From Clostridiales bacterium (GTDB taxonomy: Bacteria; Bacillota; Clostridia; Lachnospirales; Lachnospiraceae), in NCBI GenBank assembly GCA_012523925.1, contig JAAYSQ010000264.1, positions 1 to 38,897 of the forward strand: a stretch of 38,897 nt of DNA. Direction: 5' to 3'. Positions 17,682-26,551 of this stretch are shown in pieces; the stretch's first letter is position 1, and each line of letters begins with the position of its first letter. The position numbers were made by a program, and so were the translations under genes. The notes below the pieces were generated by a model, which was not told where the DNA came from, ran no database searches, and worked only from the letters and a program-made list of their open reading frames with translations.

Positions 17682-18278
17682 TTGATTGCAATTATAATGA
17701 CAATAGAAAATGAAAAAGATAGAGAGATAGCTGCGGAACTATATTGTCAATATAGCGCTACAATGCTTTACATTGCGGACAGTATTCTGCATGATATTCA
17801 TCTTGCAGAGGATGCCGTATCGGAAGCGTTTATAAAAATCATTAATAATCTTGAAAAAATAAACATAAATGATTGTTATCGGACAAGGGGGTTCGTCGTT
17901 GTTATAGTAAGAAATGTTGCTTTCGATATACTTAGAAAACGAAAACGCAATAAGATTACGCCCATTGATGATTATGATGACAGCATACCCTATGAGGAAC
18001 CGAATTTTGAGAATATAACCATAGAGGAAGCCTGTCATAAAATCATCAAATGTATTGGTAGGTTGAATAAAAACTATTCTGATATTTTATACCTTAAGAT
18101 GGAGTTTGACTATTCGTATAAAGAAATTAGTGAAATACTAGGTATCACGCAGGAGAATGTGAAAACCCGGTTAAGCAGAGCTCGTAAAGCTTTAAAAGTA
18201 GAATTGGAGAAGGAGGACAGTGACTGTGACCAGGGAAGAAAAAAAACAGTATATGGTTTGATACCTTACTTAGAATAG
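17682..18278 (+). CDS. ECF-like RNA polymerase sigma factor
   Basis: Sigma-70 family protein of about 198 residues. Region 2 is seen as LYCQYSATMLYIADSIL and LAEDAVSEAFIKII. Region 4 is seen as LNKNYSDILYLKMEFDYSYKEISEILGI followed by the helix-turn-helix tail NVKTRLSRARKAL. The frame is open from 17571, but the preferred start is TTG at 17682, with GAGGAG 8 nt upstream, giving the usual opening IAIIMTIENEKDREIAAELY; an ATG lies at 17697. Its end overlaps the frameshifted anti-sigma gene by 53 nt, the usual two-gene layout of such loci. The last 20 or so residues (DCDQGRKKTVYG) read across the overlap and look unlike a normal sigma end. If the anti-sigma is dead, this factor may be uncontrolled or itself unused. 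Confidence 0.85.
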   Translation: MIAIIMTIENEKDREIAAELYCQYSATMLYIADSILHDIHLAEDAVSEAFIKIINNLEKININDCYRTRGFVVVIVRNVAFDILRKRKRNKITPIDDYDDSIPYEEPNFENITIEEACHKIIKCIGRLNKNYSDILYLKMEFDYSYKEISEILGITQENVKTRLSRARKALKVELEKEDSDCDQGRKKTVYGLIPYLE

Positions 18279-18661
18279 CGACATCGGAAGTTTTAATAAA
18301 TGAAATGGATTTACTGCCTTCGAAAGAAGAATTAGATAAGAAATATCATCCATCGGATGAATTGAACAGACGGATTAAAAGAATAATTATTAGAAACCGA
18401 ATGGATCAAAAAGTACATGCTTATGCCAAGAGTGCTCGTAAAATTGCGGTAATCATAATAATACTATTTACAGCATCATCGATCACACTTCTTAGCGTTG
18501 GGGCAACAAGAAATGCTATCTTTAACTTAATTATTGAACATCATGATAAATACACAGAAATTAGATTCGATGAAAGCGCAGCGGATGGAACAAATAGTAA
18601 TTTTAATCTCAAGAACTCATCCACACTTATATTATACTATGTTTACATAATTTTACAATAA
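18226..18661 (+). pseudogene. Anti-sigma-like membrane protein, frameshifted and truncated
   Basis: The expected start is GTG at 18226, with AAGGAGG 9 nt upstream, reading VTREEK. A run of eight A (18239-18246) then puts the reading out of frame. With one A fewer it would continue NSIWFDTLLRIATSEVLI and join the frame open from ATG 18305. That frame has MDLLPSKEELDKKYHPSDEL, a membrane helix (IAVIIIILFTASSITLLSV) and RNAIFNLIIEHHDKYTEIRF. This is the N-terminal half of the anti-sigma/DUF4367-type proteins that follow such sigma genes. The outer domain normally begins soon after this point with a YLPEGY-like motif, but here the frame runs into unrelated sequence and stops at 18661. So there is a frameshift near the start and loss of the C-terminal domain. 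Confidence 0.65.
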
Positions 18662-19002
18662 TTTTTATGTTCCATATTTGTAGAATATATAGTAAATTAG
18701 GCATAGTTACGACAGGAATCGAACGAGCAATACGGTTATACTCTTTTTTTGTTATAGGGTAATTCAAAATAGGATATTCTATAATCGCATAGCAATGTAT
18801 ACGGTTGCTCTACATCAAATAAAGAACATAGATGGATCATAAACTTTCATCTACATAAACGAGAAATAATAATCAGCTGTCTGTGCCTCAGCTTAGAGGT
18901 GGTTTTCTTGCGGTATGTTAAATATATTGGAACACTACTTGCAATATTTTCATATTTTCGATATGATATTTTTAAATATACATAAAAGAGAGGGTGCTTT
19001 CC
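18662..19002. other. Gene-free stretch with a small hairpin
   Basis: About 340 bp without an intact gene. Seen are a TATAAT-like box near 18780, an inverted pair GAGCAA (near 18723) and TTGCTC (near 18805), and a short hairpin CCTC-AGCTTA-GAGG followed by TGGTTTTCTT (about 18888-18911). The last looks like the 3' end of a small transcript, possibly a decayed small type-I toxin locus, but nothing proves it. Confidence 0.35.
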
Positions 19003-19482
19003 ATGATAAATGACGAATTTATTAGCTTTACCATAGAAAAGCAAAAACGCATTGCTTTAATTGCCCATGATACCAAAAAGCAGGTTTTAATTGACTGGGT
19101 AGAGAAGAATAAGAATGTATTAAAGGGTCACTTTTTATGTGGAACTGGGACCACGGCTAGATTAATAGCGGACAAAGTTGGATTACCGGTAAAGGCATAT
19201 AACAGTGGACCTTTGGGTGGAGACCAACAGATTGGTGCGCGAATAGTGGAAGGAAATATCGATTTTGTAATTTTCTTTTGGGATCCTTTAGCTTCCCAGC
19301 CTCATGATCCAGACATAAAGGCATTATTAAGAATTTGTGCAGTTTATGACATTCCTTTGGCAACGAATCGCTCTACTGCTGATTTTATGCTGACATCAAA
19401 ATATATGAGCGAAGAATATGACAGACATGTAATTAACTATAACAAAGTAATTCATGGAAGGTTGAACGAGTTTAATAAATAA
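19003..19482 (+). CDS. mgsA: Methylglyoxal synthase
   Basis: Converts dihydroxyacetone phosphate to methylglyoxal and phosphate, a cytosolic bypass of lower glycolysis that relieves sugar-phosphate stress. The 159 residues contain IALIAHD (D23), CGTGTT, SGPLGGDQQIGA (D74) and FFWDPLASQPHDPDIKALLR (D94, H101, D104). These match the E. coli catalytic and phosphate-binding residues D20, D71, D91, H98 and D101 with a constant offset of three. ATG at 19003 is chosen because AGAGAGGG lies 8 nt upstream; a GTG at 18994 overlaps that site. It is monocistronic and ends in a strong terminator shared with the convergent LysR gene. Confidence 0.96.
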   Translation: MINDEFISFTIEKQKRIALIAHDTKKQVLIDWVEKNKNVLKGHFLCGTGTTARLIADKVGLPVKAYNSGPLGGDQQIGARIVEGNIDFVIFFWDPLASQPHDPDIKALLRICAVYDIPLATNRSTADFMLTSKYMSEEYDRHVINYNKVIHGRLNEFNK

Positions 19483-19515
19483 TTAAAACCAATTAATAAG
19501 GCGGTTTGAAATTTA

Positions 19516-19559
19516 AAATGGAGTGAGGATCCTAATATATTAAGGAACTCACTCCATTT
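19516..19559. terminator. Bidirectional terminator between mgsA and the LysR gene
   Basis: AAATGGAGTGAG (19516-19527) and CTCACTCCATTT (19548-19559) are perfect inverted copies, with A and T runs outside so that it can serve both convergent genes. Confidence 0.85.
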
Positions 19560-19586
19560 CTTAATTATAAAAAGATACCACTGTTT

Positions 19587-20480
19587 TTAGGCAGTGGGCT
19601 TATAGCTTGAAGTTAAACTATCAATAAAGAATTTAGCTGCATCTGATAGAGGGATATCTTTATTATAGGATGCAACCAACATACGAGAAGGAATTTCTTG
19701 ATCCGTATGAATCACTTCTAATTGATTTAATTCTTTTACACAGAAATCCGGAATAAAGGCGATACCAAGACCTATCTTTGCTAGATCAATAAGCAAATCG
19801 TTACTACTTAATTCCACTGAGGGAACAAGATCTAGAGAATTCTCAAGGAACAAATTATGAAGAAACATACTGGTCGTTGAGCGCTTATCAAGCATCAGAA
19901 TAGGATGCTCTTGGAGTTCCTGTAAGGTTATCTTTCGATCTGTTAATGGAAAAGCCTCAGGATTGGCTATAAAGATATCTTTAAAATCTTTAACCGGTAA
20001 AATTTCCATCATATTATTAAGATTTGGATTAGGTGAATTTGTAACAATAACATCCACTTCATTTCTCTCCAGAAGAGTAGCACATTGAAGAGAAGTACCA
20101 TTTGTCACTTTTATATGAATATTTGGGTACTGTTTATGGAAATTCTTAAGATAAGGGACCAAATAATAGCGGCAGATAGTGTCACTGGCTCCAATTCTTA
20201 ATAGAACACCACTTTTGGGATCTGCGCAAAGCTGATTTTCCCCACGAACAATTAAATTAATCGCCGGCTCTATATGTTTCAGAAGCAGCTCACCTTCTTT
20301 TGTTAATGCAACTCGCTTCGTACTACGTATAAATAGCGTTTGATTAAGACGTGTTTCCAGTGTCTTAATTGATTGGCTGACGGCGGATTGTGAGATAAAC
20401 AGTTCACCCGCTGCATCGGAGAAACTAAGACTTTTGGCGACATGATAGAATACTTTATACAGTTCGTAATTGATATCCAT
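19587..20480 (-). CDS. LysR-family transcriptional regulator
   Basis: 297 residues: an N-terminal winged helix-turn-helix (residues 1-60; FSDAAGELFISQSAVSQSIKTLE is the recognition region, seen as SFSDAAGELF then ISQSAVSQS) and a C-terminal periplasmic-binding-like effector domain (from about residue 90, GVLLRIGASDTICRYYLVPYL). The ATG at 20480 has GGAGG 4 nt upstream; the frame is open to 20504 without a better site. It is divergent from purL with about 200 bp between, so it might act on purL, but LysR proteins usually control a neighbouring metabolic gene and none is obvious. The ligand is unknown. Confidence 0.92.
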   Translation of the reverse strand: MDINYELYKVFYHVAKSLSFSDAAGELFISQSAVSQSIKTLETRLNQTLFIRSTKRVALTKEGELLLKHIEPAINLIVRGENQLCADPKSGVLLRIGASDTICRYYLVPYLKNFHKQYPNIHIKVTNGTSLQCATLLERNEVDVIVTNSPNPNLNNMMEILPVKDFKDIFIANPEAFPLTDRKITLQELQEHPILMLDKRSTTSMFLHNLFLENSLDLVPSVELSSNDLLIDLAKIGLGIAFIPDFCVKELNQLEVIHTDQEIPSRMLVASYNKDIPLSDAAKFFIDSLTSSYKPTA

Positions 20481-20682
20481 AAGACCTCCATAATTACCTA
20501 TCAAATGGGAAAAGATAGGTGTGTTTTATTTATAGTTACGTATCAAATTTATGTATTTATATTATTAGTATTCCTAATAAAATGGTTAACGTATATTAAT
20601 TATGATTATAAAACATGCTATGTTATAATGCAAGTAATCGATAACTGTAAGTTTGACTTTCCTATGGAAAAAGGAGAATAGG

Positions 20683-23600
20683 ATGAATAGTGTAAAGAGA
20701 ATTTATGTAGAAAAGAAAGCCCCATACGCAATTAAAGCGAAGGAATTAAAAGCAGAGATACAAAATTATTTGGGAATCAAGAATCTTAATTCGGTTCGGA
20801 TTCTCATTCGTTATGATATAGAAAATGTTCATGAGGAAACTTACCAAAAGTCTCTTGGAACAGTATTCTCAGAACCTCCCTTAGATATTTTGATGGAGGA
20901 AAAATATGCAGCAGATCCGAATGATAAGGTATTTACAGTAGAGTATTTACCAGGCCAATTTGATCAACGAGCAGATTCTGCAGTGCAATGTGTTAAGCTA
21001 CTTAATGAGAAAGAGAATCCGGTTATTCAATCAGCGGTAACCTATATCCTGTCAGGGGATATAACAGAGAAAGAACTGGAAAGCATTAAGGAATACTGCA
21101 TTAACCCAGTGGATTCCAGGGAAGCTGAGGAAGTAAAACCAGATACTTTAGTTACAGAATTTGAAGAGCCTGAAGACGTTAAGTTTCTGGATGGCTTTAA
21201 AGATTTGGATGAAGAGAAATTACAGGACTTACACCAATCCTTAAATCTTGCTATGACGATAGAGGATTTTAAACATATACAGAATTATTTCAAAAAGGAA
21301 GAACAAAGAGATCCATCCATGACAGAAATCCGTGTTCTGGATACCTATTGGTCCGATCACTGCCGTCATACAACCTTCCTAACAGAATTAACCGATATTC
21401 AATTTGAAGAAGGATATTATACAGAGCCAATTAAGGCTGCATATACAAATTATCTTGGTGAGAGAGAAACGCTTTATAAAGGAAAGGATGGCAAAGATAT
21501 TTCCCTCATGGATATGGCTTTGCTTGGGATGAAAAAGTTAAGAGCAGTTGGTAAACTTGATGACATGGAAGTTTCAGAAGAAATTAATGCCTGCTCAATT
21601 ATTGTACCGGTTGAGATCGATGGCAAGACGGAAGAGTGGTTAATCTTCTTTAAGAATGAAACCCATAACCATCCTACCGAGATAGAACCTTTTGGCGGAG
21701 CGGCTACTTGCCTTGGCGGTGCTATCCGCGATCCTTTATCGGGTAGAGGCTATGTATATCAAGCAATGCGTGTTACTGGTGCAGCAGATCCAACAGTTTC
21801 TATTAAGGATACTATGGAAGGAAAACTTCCTCAGAGAAAGATTTGTACCGGTGCAGCTGAAGGATATAGTTCCTATGGTAACCAGATTGGTCTAGCAACT
21901 GGGCTAGTTGACGAAGTATACCATCCGGGTTATGTAGCTAAGAGAATGGAAATTGGGGCAGTCATGGGTGCTGCACCAAGAAAGAATGTTATCCGTGAAA
22001 GTTCCGATCCAGGGGATGTTATTATCTTGATGGGTGGAAGAACGGGACGAGATGGCTTGGGTGGAGCTACAGGTTCCTCTAAGAGCCATACAACAGAATC
22101 TATTACAACAGCTGGTGCTGAGGTTCAGAAGGGAAATGCCCCAACCGAGAGAAAATTGCAAAGACTATTCCGCAGAGAAGAAGTTAGTAGACTAATCAAG
22201 AAATGTAATGATTTTGGTGCTGGTGGTGTATCAGTGGCCATTGGTGAATTAGCCGATGGACTTAGAATTAACTTAGATAAGGTACCTAAGAAGTATGCTG
22301 GTCTTGATGGGACTGAGCTTGCAATATCAGAATCCCAGGAGAGAATGGCAATTGTAATTGATCCAAAAGATGTGGAGCAAATGCTTGCCTTTGCGCAGGA
22401 GGAAAATCTAGAAGCAGTAGTTGTTGCAGAAGTTACCGAATCTCCTAGACTTGTAATGACTTGGAGAGGGAAGGATATTGTGAATATTTCTAGGGCATTC
22501 CTTGATACCAATGGCGCTCATCAGGAGGCTAAGGCTTATGTTCAGGTACCGAATCCGGAAGAGAATTATCTGAAGAAAGGGGCTCTAAACCTTTCACTGG
22601 ATAATGCAAATATCAAAACTAACTGGCTAAAGTCCCTAGCAGCATTAAATGTATGCTCCAAGAAAGGTTTGGTGGAAATGTTCGATAGCTCCATAGGAGC
22701 AGCTACCGTTACCATGCCTTTTGGTGGAAAATATCAGTTATCACCTATTCAGACCATGACAGCAAAACTTCCAGTGCTGAATGGAACCTGTGATACTGTT
22801 ACCATGATGAGCTATGGATTTGATCCCTATTTATCCAGCTGGTCACCCTTCCATGGTTCTGCATATGCAGTCCTTTCTTCAGTAGCAAAGATTGTAGCAG
22901 CCGGTGGAGATCCGACCAAGATACGATTTACCTTCCAAGAATACTTCAGAAAGTTAGGGAATGATCCAAAACGCTGGGGAGAACCAGTAGCAGCTCTCTT
23001 AGGAGCCTTAGATGCACAACTTAAACTTGAACTACCATCCATTGGTGGTAAGGATAGTATGTCTGGAAGTTTTAATGATATCGATGTTCCTCCAACACTA
23101 GTTTCCTTTGCAGTAAATGTTGCAAAGACTGGTGATGTGGTTAGTACCGAACTTAAGAAAGTTGGTAATGTCCTTGTAGAATTCCTGGTCATGAGAGATT
23201 CTTATGACTTACCTGATTACAAACAGGCCATGGATCTTTATAAAAAGATTAACCAACTTAATAAAGATGGTAAAATTGTTTCATCCTATGCAATCAGTTT
23301 TGGTGGATTGGTAGAAGCAATCAGTAAAATGGCATTTGGTAATAAGCTAGGTGTGAAAATTAATTCATCATTATCAGAGAAGGAACTATTTCTACCGAAC
23401 TATGGTTCTATACTTGTAGAAATGAGTGAAGAAGATGCAAATGCATTAAATAACCTTGGTTTCCAAGCAAACTCCTATCGAAACGTCGGTTCTGTAGTTG
23501 CAGAAGAAGCATTTTTCTACGGTGATACAACTATTCCGATGGAAGAAGCGCTAGAAGCTTGGATGGGAACTTTGGAAAAAGTATATCCAACCCATTCCGA

Positions 23601-24480
23601 TTATAAAGATGAAAGTACAAAAACATTAGAAACTAAGTTGTTTGAGACGAAAAATGTCTATGTTGCAAACACAAAGCATGCAAAACCGAAAGTGTTTATT
23701 CCAGTATTTCCTGGAACGAACTGCGAGTATGATTCTCAGAGAGCATTTGAAAATGCGGGAGCAATTGTAGAAACGGTAGTATTCAAGAACCTGACGGAAG
23801 ATAATATTCGTGAGTCCGTAGAAAGCTTTGAAAAAGCCATAAAGAGTGCACAAATTCTTATGTTCCCAGGTGGATTTTCTGCCGGAGATGAACCGGATGG
23901 ATCCGGTAAGTTTATTGCAACTGCTTTCCGTAATGTGAAAATTCAGGATGCAGTAAATGATCTCTTGAAGCAGCGAGATGGACTTGTTCTTGGTATTTGT
24001 AACGGTTTCCAAGCCTTAATTAAATTAGGATTGTTGCCTTATGGTGAAATCACTCCATTAAGCGAGGATTCACCAACCCTTACAACCAATAATATCGGTC
24101 GTCATATCTCAAAATCCGTTTATACAAAGGTTGTTTCCAATAAATCTCCTTGGTTACGATTGGCGGAGCTTGGAGGCGTATATACAATTCCTGCATCCCA
24201 TGGGGAAGGTAGGTTTGTAGCAAGTGAGGAATGGATTAAGAAACTTATTGCCAATGGACAGGTAGCAACCCAATATGTGGATCTTGATGGCAACCCTACC
24301 ATGGATGAAGATTATAATCCAAATGGATCCTACTATGCAATCGAAGGTATCACCAGTCCAGATGGTAGAATCTTTGGTAAGATGGCACACTCTGAACGTA
24401 GAGGAGATTCCGTAGCAATAAATATTGTAGGAGACCAAAATCAGCACATCTTCGAAGCTGGTGTATCCTATTTTAAATAA
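20683..24480 (+). CDS. purL: Phosphoribosylformylglycinamidine synthase, single-chain
   Basis: Fourth step of purine synthesis: FGAR, ATP and glutamine give FGAM. The 1265-residue chain fuses the synthetase and glutaminase parts, as in the large PurL of many Clostridia and proteobacteria. Seen are YWSDHCRHTTF (about 223-233), the ATP-site stretch KNETHNHPTEIEPFGGAATCLGG (seen as FKNETHNHPTEIEPFGG), and a C-terminal class-I glutaminase: FPGTNCEYDS, PGGFSAGDEPDGSGKF, the nucleophile in GICNGFQ (C1106) and ASHGEGRF (H1173, E1175). The ATG at 20683 follows AAGGAG by about 6 nt; the frame extends to a TTG at 20653. No other pur genes adjoin, so purL is separated from the rest of the pathway. A TATAAT at 20624-20629 may be its -10 box; no purine riboswitch was recognised. 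Confidence 0.97.
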   Translation: MNSVKRIYVEKKAPYAIKAKELKAEIQNYLGIKNLNSVRILIRYDIENVHEETYQKSLGTVFSEPPLDILMEEKYAADPNDKVFTVEYLPGQFDQRADSAVQCVKLLNEKENPVIQSAVTYILSGDITEKELESIKEYCINPVDSREAEEVKPDTLVTEFEEPEDVKFLDGFKDLDEEKLQDLHQSLNLAMTIEDFKHIQNYFKKEEQRDPSMTEIRVLDTYWSDHCRHTTFLTELTDIQFEEGYYTEPIKAAYTNYLGERETLYKGKDGKDISLMDMALLGMKKLRAVGKLDDMEVSEEINACSIIVPVEIDGKTEEWLIFFKNETHNHPTEIEPFGGAATCLGGAIRDPLSGRGYVYQAMRVTGAADPTVSIKDTMEGKLPQRKICTGAAEGYSSYGNQIGLATGLVDEVYHPGYVAKRMEIGAVMGAAPRKNVIRESSDPGDVIILMGGRTGRDGLGGATGSSKSHTTESITTAGAEVQKGNAPTERKLQRLFRREEVSRLIKKCNDFGAGGVSVAIGELADGLRINLDKVPKKYAGLDGTELAISESQERMAIVIDPKDVEQMLAFAQEENLEAVVVAEVTESPRLVMTWRGKDIVNISRAFLDTNGAHQEAKAYVQVPNPEENYLKKGALNLSLDNANIKTNWLKSLAALNVCSKKGLVEMFDSSIGAATVTMPFGGKYQLSPIQTMTAKLPVLNGTCDTVTMMSYGFDPYLSSWSPFHGSAYAVLSSVAKIVAAGGDPTKIRFTFQEYFRKLGNDPKRWGEPVAALLGALDAQLKLELPSIGGKDSMSGSFNDIDVPPTLVSFAVNVAKTGDVVSTELKKVGNVLVEFLVMRDSYDLPDYKQAMDLYKKINQLNKDGKIVSSYAISFGGLVEAISKMAFGNKLGVKINSSLSEKELFLPNYGSILVEMSEEDANALNNLGFQANSYRNVGSVVAEEAFFYGDTTIPMEEALEAWMGTLEKVYPTHSDYKDESTKTLETKLFETKNVYVANTKHAKPKVFIPVFPGTNCEYDSQRAFENAGAIVETVVFKNLTEDNIRESVESFEKAIKSAQILMFPGGFSAGDEPDGSGKFIATAFRNVKIQDAVNDLLKQRDGLVLGICNGFQALIKLGLLPYGEITPLSEDSPTLTTNNIGRHISKSVYTKVVSNKSPWLRLAELGGVYTIPASHGEGRFVASEEWIKKLIANGQVATQYVDLDGNPTMDEDYNPNGSYYAIEGITSPDGRIFGKMAHSERRGDSVAINIVGDQNQHIFEAGVSYFK

Positions 24481-24594
24481 TCCTGTTGTATAGATATGGA
24501 CTAGCAAGTTCAGAAATTTTGCGTTTGTACAAATATAAGTATATTCTTATATATTTGGTTTCATATTGCTAATATCAGTTAAATATTCTATACA

Positions 24595-24646
24595 TCACAA
24601 AATAATCACATGGTTGACTTGGTTCGGCTATGTGATTATTTTGTGA
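24595..24646. repeat. 17-bp perfect inverted repeat downstream of purL
   Basis: TCACAAAATAATCACAT (24595-24611) and its exact reverse complement (24630-24646) enclose an 18-nt loop. It has no T tract on either side, but AT-rich inner arms. It may act as a transcription terminator for purL or an mRNA-stabilising stem. The rest of 24481-24819 shows no gene. Confidence 0.6.
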
Positions 24647-24819
24647 ACAATATGACAAACAATTGATTCCCTTTGTGCCTTTTGATATAATTCACTATGA
24701 TAAAATACGCTTTCTAAATATACATATCTGGATAAGTATATGAATTAGCAATTAAAACAAGATAGGGGACTGTATTAAGAATATGATTTCTACAGTTATT
24801 ATAGTAATAAAGGAGAGAA

Positions 24820-25425
24820 ATGTTTATGAGAAAATATACTAAGTTTATGTTATTTGTTTTTGTAGTCACCTTATTATTAACGGGCTGTGGTACCAAGGAG
24901 AAAGCAGGAAAAACAGGAGACTATCTATCCGGAAAACATAATGTGGAAATAGAAATTGCAGATTATGGGACCATCTCTGTGGAATTGGATGCAGATAAGG
25001 CTCCGATTACTGTTACGAACTTTGTTAATCTGACAAAGGATGGTTTCTATGATGGATTAACCTTTCATAGAATAATCGAAGGTTTTATGATTCAAGGTGG
25101 AGACCCCAATGGAAATGGAACTGGTGGTTCTGAAGAAACAATCAAAGGTGAGTTTTCCTCCAATGGAGTGGACAATCCTCTATCCCATACGAGAGGAGCT
25201 ATCTCTATGGCAAGATCGATGGATAAAGATAGTGCTAGTTCACAGTTCTTCATTGTACATGAAGATAGTACTTTTCTGGATGGAGATTATGCAGTCTTTG
25301 GTTATGTAACAGAGGGAATTGAGATTGTCGATGAAATCTGTGCGGATACACCGGTACTAGATAATAACGGAACAGTGAATTCGGCAGACCAGCCTGTGAT
25401 TACTTCAGTAAAAGTGATTGATTAA
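24820..25425 (+). CDS. Lipoprotein cyclophilin-type peptidyl-prolyl isomerase
   Basis: 201 residues that catalyse cis-trans proline isomerisation, here outside the cell. An N-terminal lipoprotein signal (hydrophobic residues 9-21) ends in the lipobox LLLTGC, so Cys would be lipidated and the protein held on the outer face of the membrane. The cyclophilin domain follows: YGTISVELDADKAPITVTNF, FHRIIEGFMIQGGDP (catalytic Arg region), SSQFFIV and the C-terminal GYVTEGIEIVDEI. ATG at 24820 follows AAAGGAGA. It probably helps fold secreted proteins. It is single, with a strong bidirectional terminator after it. Confidence 0.95.
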   Translation: MFMRKYTKFMLFVFVVTLLLTGCGTKEKAGKTGDYLSGKHNVEIEIADYGTISVELDADKAPITVTNFVNLTKDGFYDGLTFHRIIEGFMIQGGDPNGNGTGGSEETIKGEFSSNGVDNPLSHTRGAISMARSMDKDSASSQFFIVHEDSTFLDGDYAVFGYVTEGIEIVDEICADTPVLDNNGTVNSADQPVITSVKVID

Positions 25426-25511
25426 AAATGTAAATAACAATATTATTAATATAAAATTTGAATACAAAATAATAAAAAATAAGACTATAAGTAATAAAAA
25501 CTTAAAAAATA

Positions 25512-25556
25512 AAACTGCTGTAGAGAAAGTGTTCATCACTTTCATTACAGCAGTTT
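25512..25556. terminator. Bidirectional terminator between the cyclophilin and ligD genes
   Basis: AAACTGCTGTA (25512-25522) pairs perfectly with TACAGCAGTTT (25546-25556), and the inner GAAAGTG/CACTTTC adds to the stem. A and T runs flank it, serving both convergent genes. Confidence 0.85.
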
Positions 25557-25627
25557 ACTAATTTATAATAAGTGAACTTGCTTGTAATTCATCTTGTATA
25601 CTCTTTTGCATTTATTATAGGAACTTT

Positions 25628-26551
25628 TCAAACATCTAATTGGCAATCTTTCGGTTCTTTATCATCACGGAAACCTTTAAATACCGGTTGCCGTAGGGTT
25701 CCTTTGTCATTCGGCATATATTGAACGATACAGACTAACTCTGGTTTTAGCCAGACTGCATTTTCATGACCTGGAGGGACAGTGGCAAAAGGAGAATAAG
25801 GGATTGGCTCAAGTTTCTTTAGATCTCCATACTTTACACCAAAGGTTACATGGCCTTGATAGATAAGTTCATCCCCTTTATACTGCCCAAGTACAACACT
25901 GGTTACACCTTTCTCTTTGACAATATAACCACATACAACAAAATCTTTGTCCGCCAGGTATTTGAATTTAATCCAATCCTTAGTACGCTTATCAAAGTAA
26001 TACTTACTATTATTTTTCTTAGCAATGACACCTTCTAGCTCTTGTTGCTTGGCAGCAGCAAATAGCTCAATTCCTTTCTCTGGAATATATCGGCTAATAG
26101 CTAGTTTGGGATTTTCAATTACTGTATCAGCTAGGATTTCTTTTCTCTCTAATAATGGTAGATCCGTAAGCTGCCTATCTTTTTTATATAGGATATCATA
26201 AGCAACAAAAGATGCAGGAAATTGCTCTGAGGCAAGTTGTATTTTAAATCTATTACTCATCAAGGCCCTTCGTTGAATTTCAAAAAAGTCTGGTACTCCA
26301 TTTTTGAGAATAATTAATTCCCCATCTAAGATACATCGGTCTTTAACAAATTGATGTATGTCTGCAAGTTCCGGCACCTTTGGAAGAAGTCGGAGATTTC
26401 TCTTATTACGAATTTCTGTATCTTCCCCTAGATAAGCAATACACCGGATGCCATCCAGCTTCAACTCATAAATCCAATCAGGATCGTTAAAAGGCTCAGT
26501 CATCTCGGAAATTAACATTGGTTTAATGTTCTTTTCATCAAATAAATCCAT
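25628..26551 (-). CDS. ligD: ATP-dependent DNA ligase of NHEJ (LigD ligase domain only)
   Basis: Seals DNA breaks by adenylate transfer in Ku-dependent end joining. 307 residues. The nucleotidyltransferase motif is ELKLDGIR with the adenylated Lys at K31; ILDGELI (motif III region), FVAYDILY and EGVIAKK (motif IV) follow, then motif V WIKFKY and the OB-fold (FVVCGYIVKEKG...). The polymerase and phosphoesterase domains of the full Mycobacterium/Pseudomonas LigD are absent, so other factors must process ends. Its ATG overlaps the last base of the Ku stop (TAATG), and no ribosome site is seen, so translation should depend on Ku translation. Confidence 0.93.
   Translation of the reverse strand: MDLFDEKNIKPMLISEMTEPFNDPDWIYELKLDGIRCIAYLGEDTEIRNKRNLRLLPKVPELADIHQFVKDRCILDGELIILKNGVPDFFEIQRRALMSNRFKIQLASEQFPASFVAYDILYKKDRQLTDLPLLERKEILADTVIENPKLAISRYIPEKGIELFAAAKQQELEGVIAKKNNSKYYFDKRTKDWIKFKYLADKDFVVCGYIVKEKGVTSVVLGQYKGDELIYQGHVTFGVKYGDLKKLEPIPYSPFATVPPGHENAVWLKPELVCIVQYMPNDKGTLRQPVFKGFRDDKEPKDCQLDV

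Noticed and set aside
18662-19002. Small RNA or type-I toxin locus before mgsA
   Set aside because: Only a weak hairpin with a short T run is visible and no toxin peptide frame remains; kept only as a gene-free region note.
20505-20682. Purine riboswitch before purL
   Set aside because: No conserved purine-riboswitch core or PurR box could be found in the 180 nt leader.
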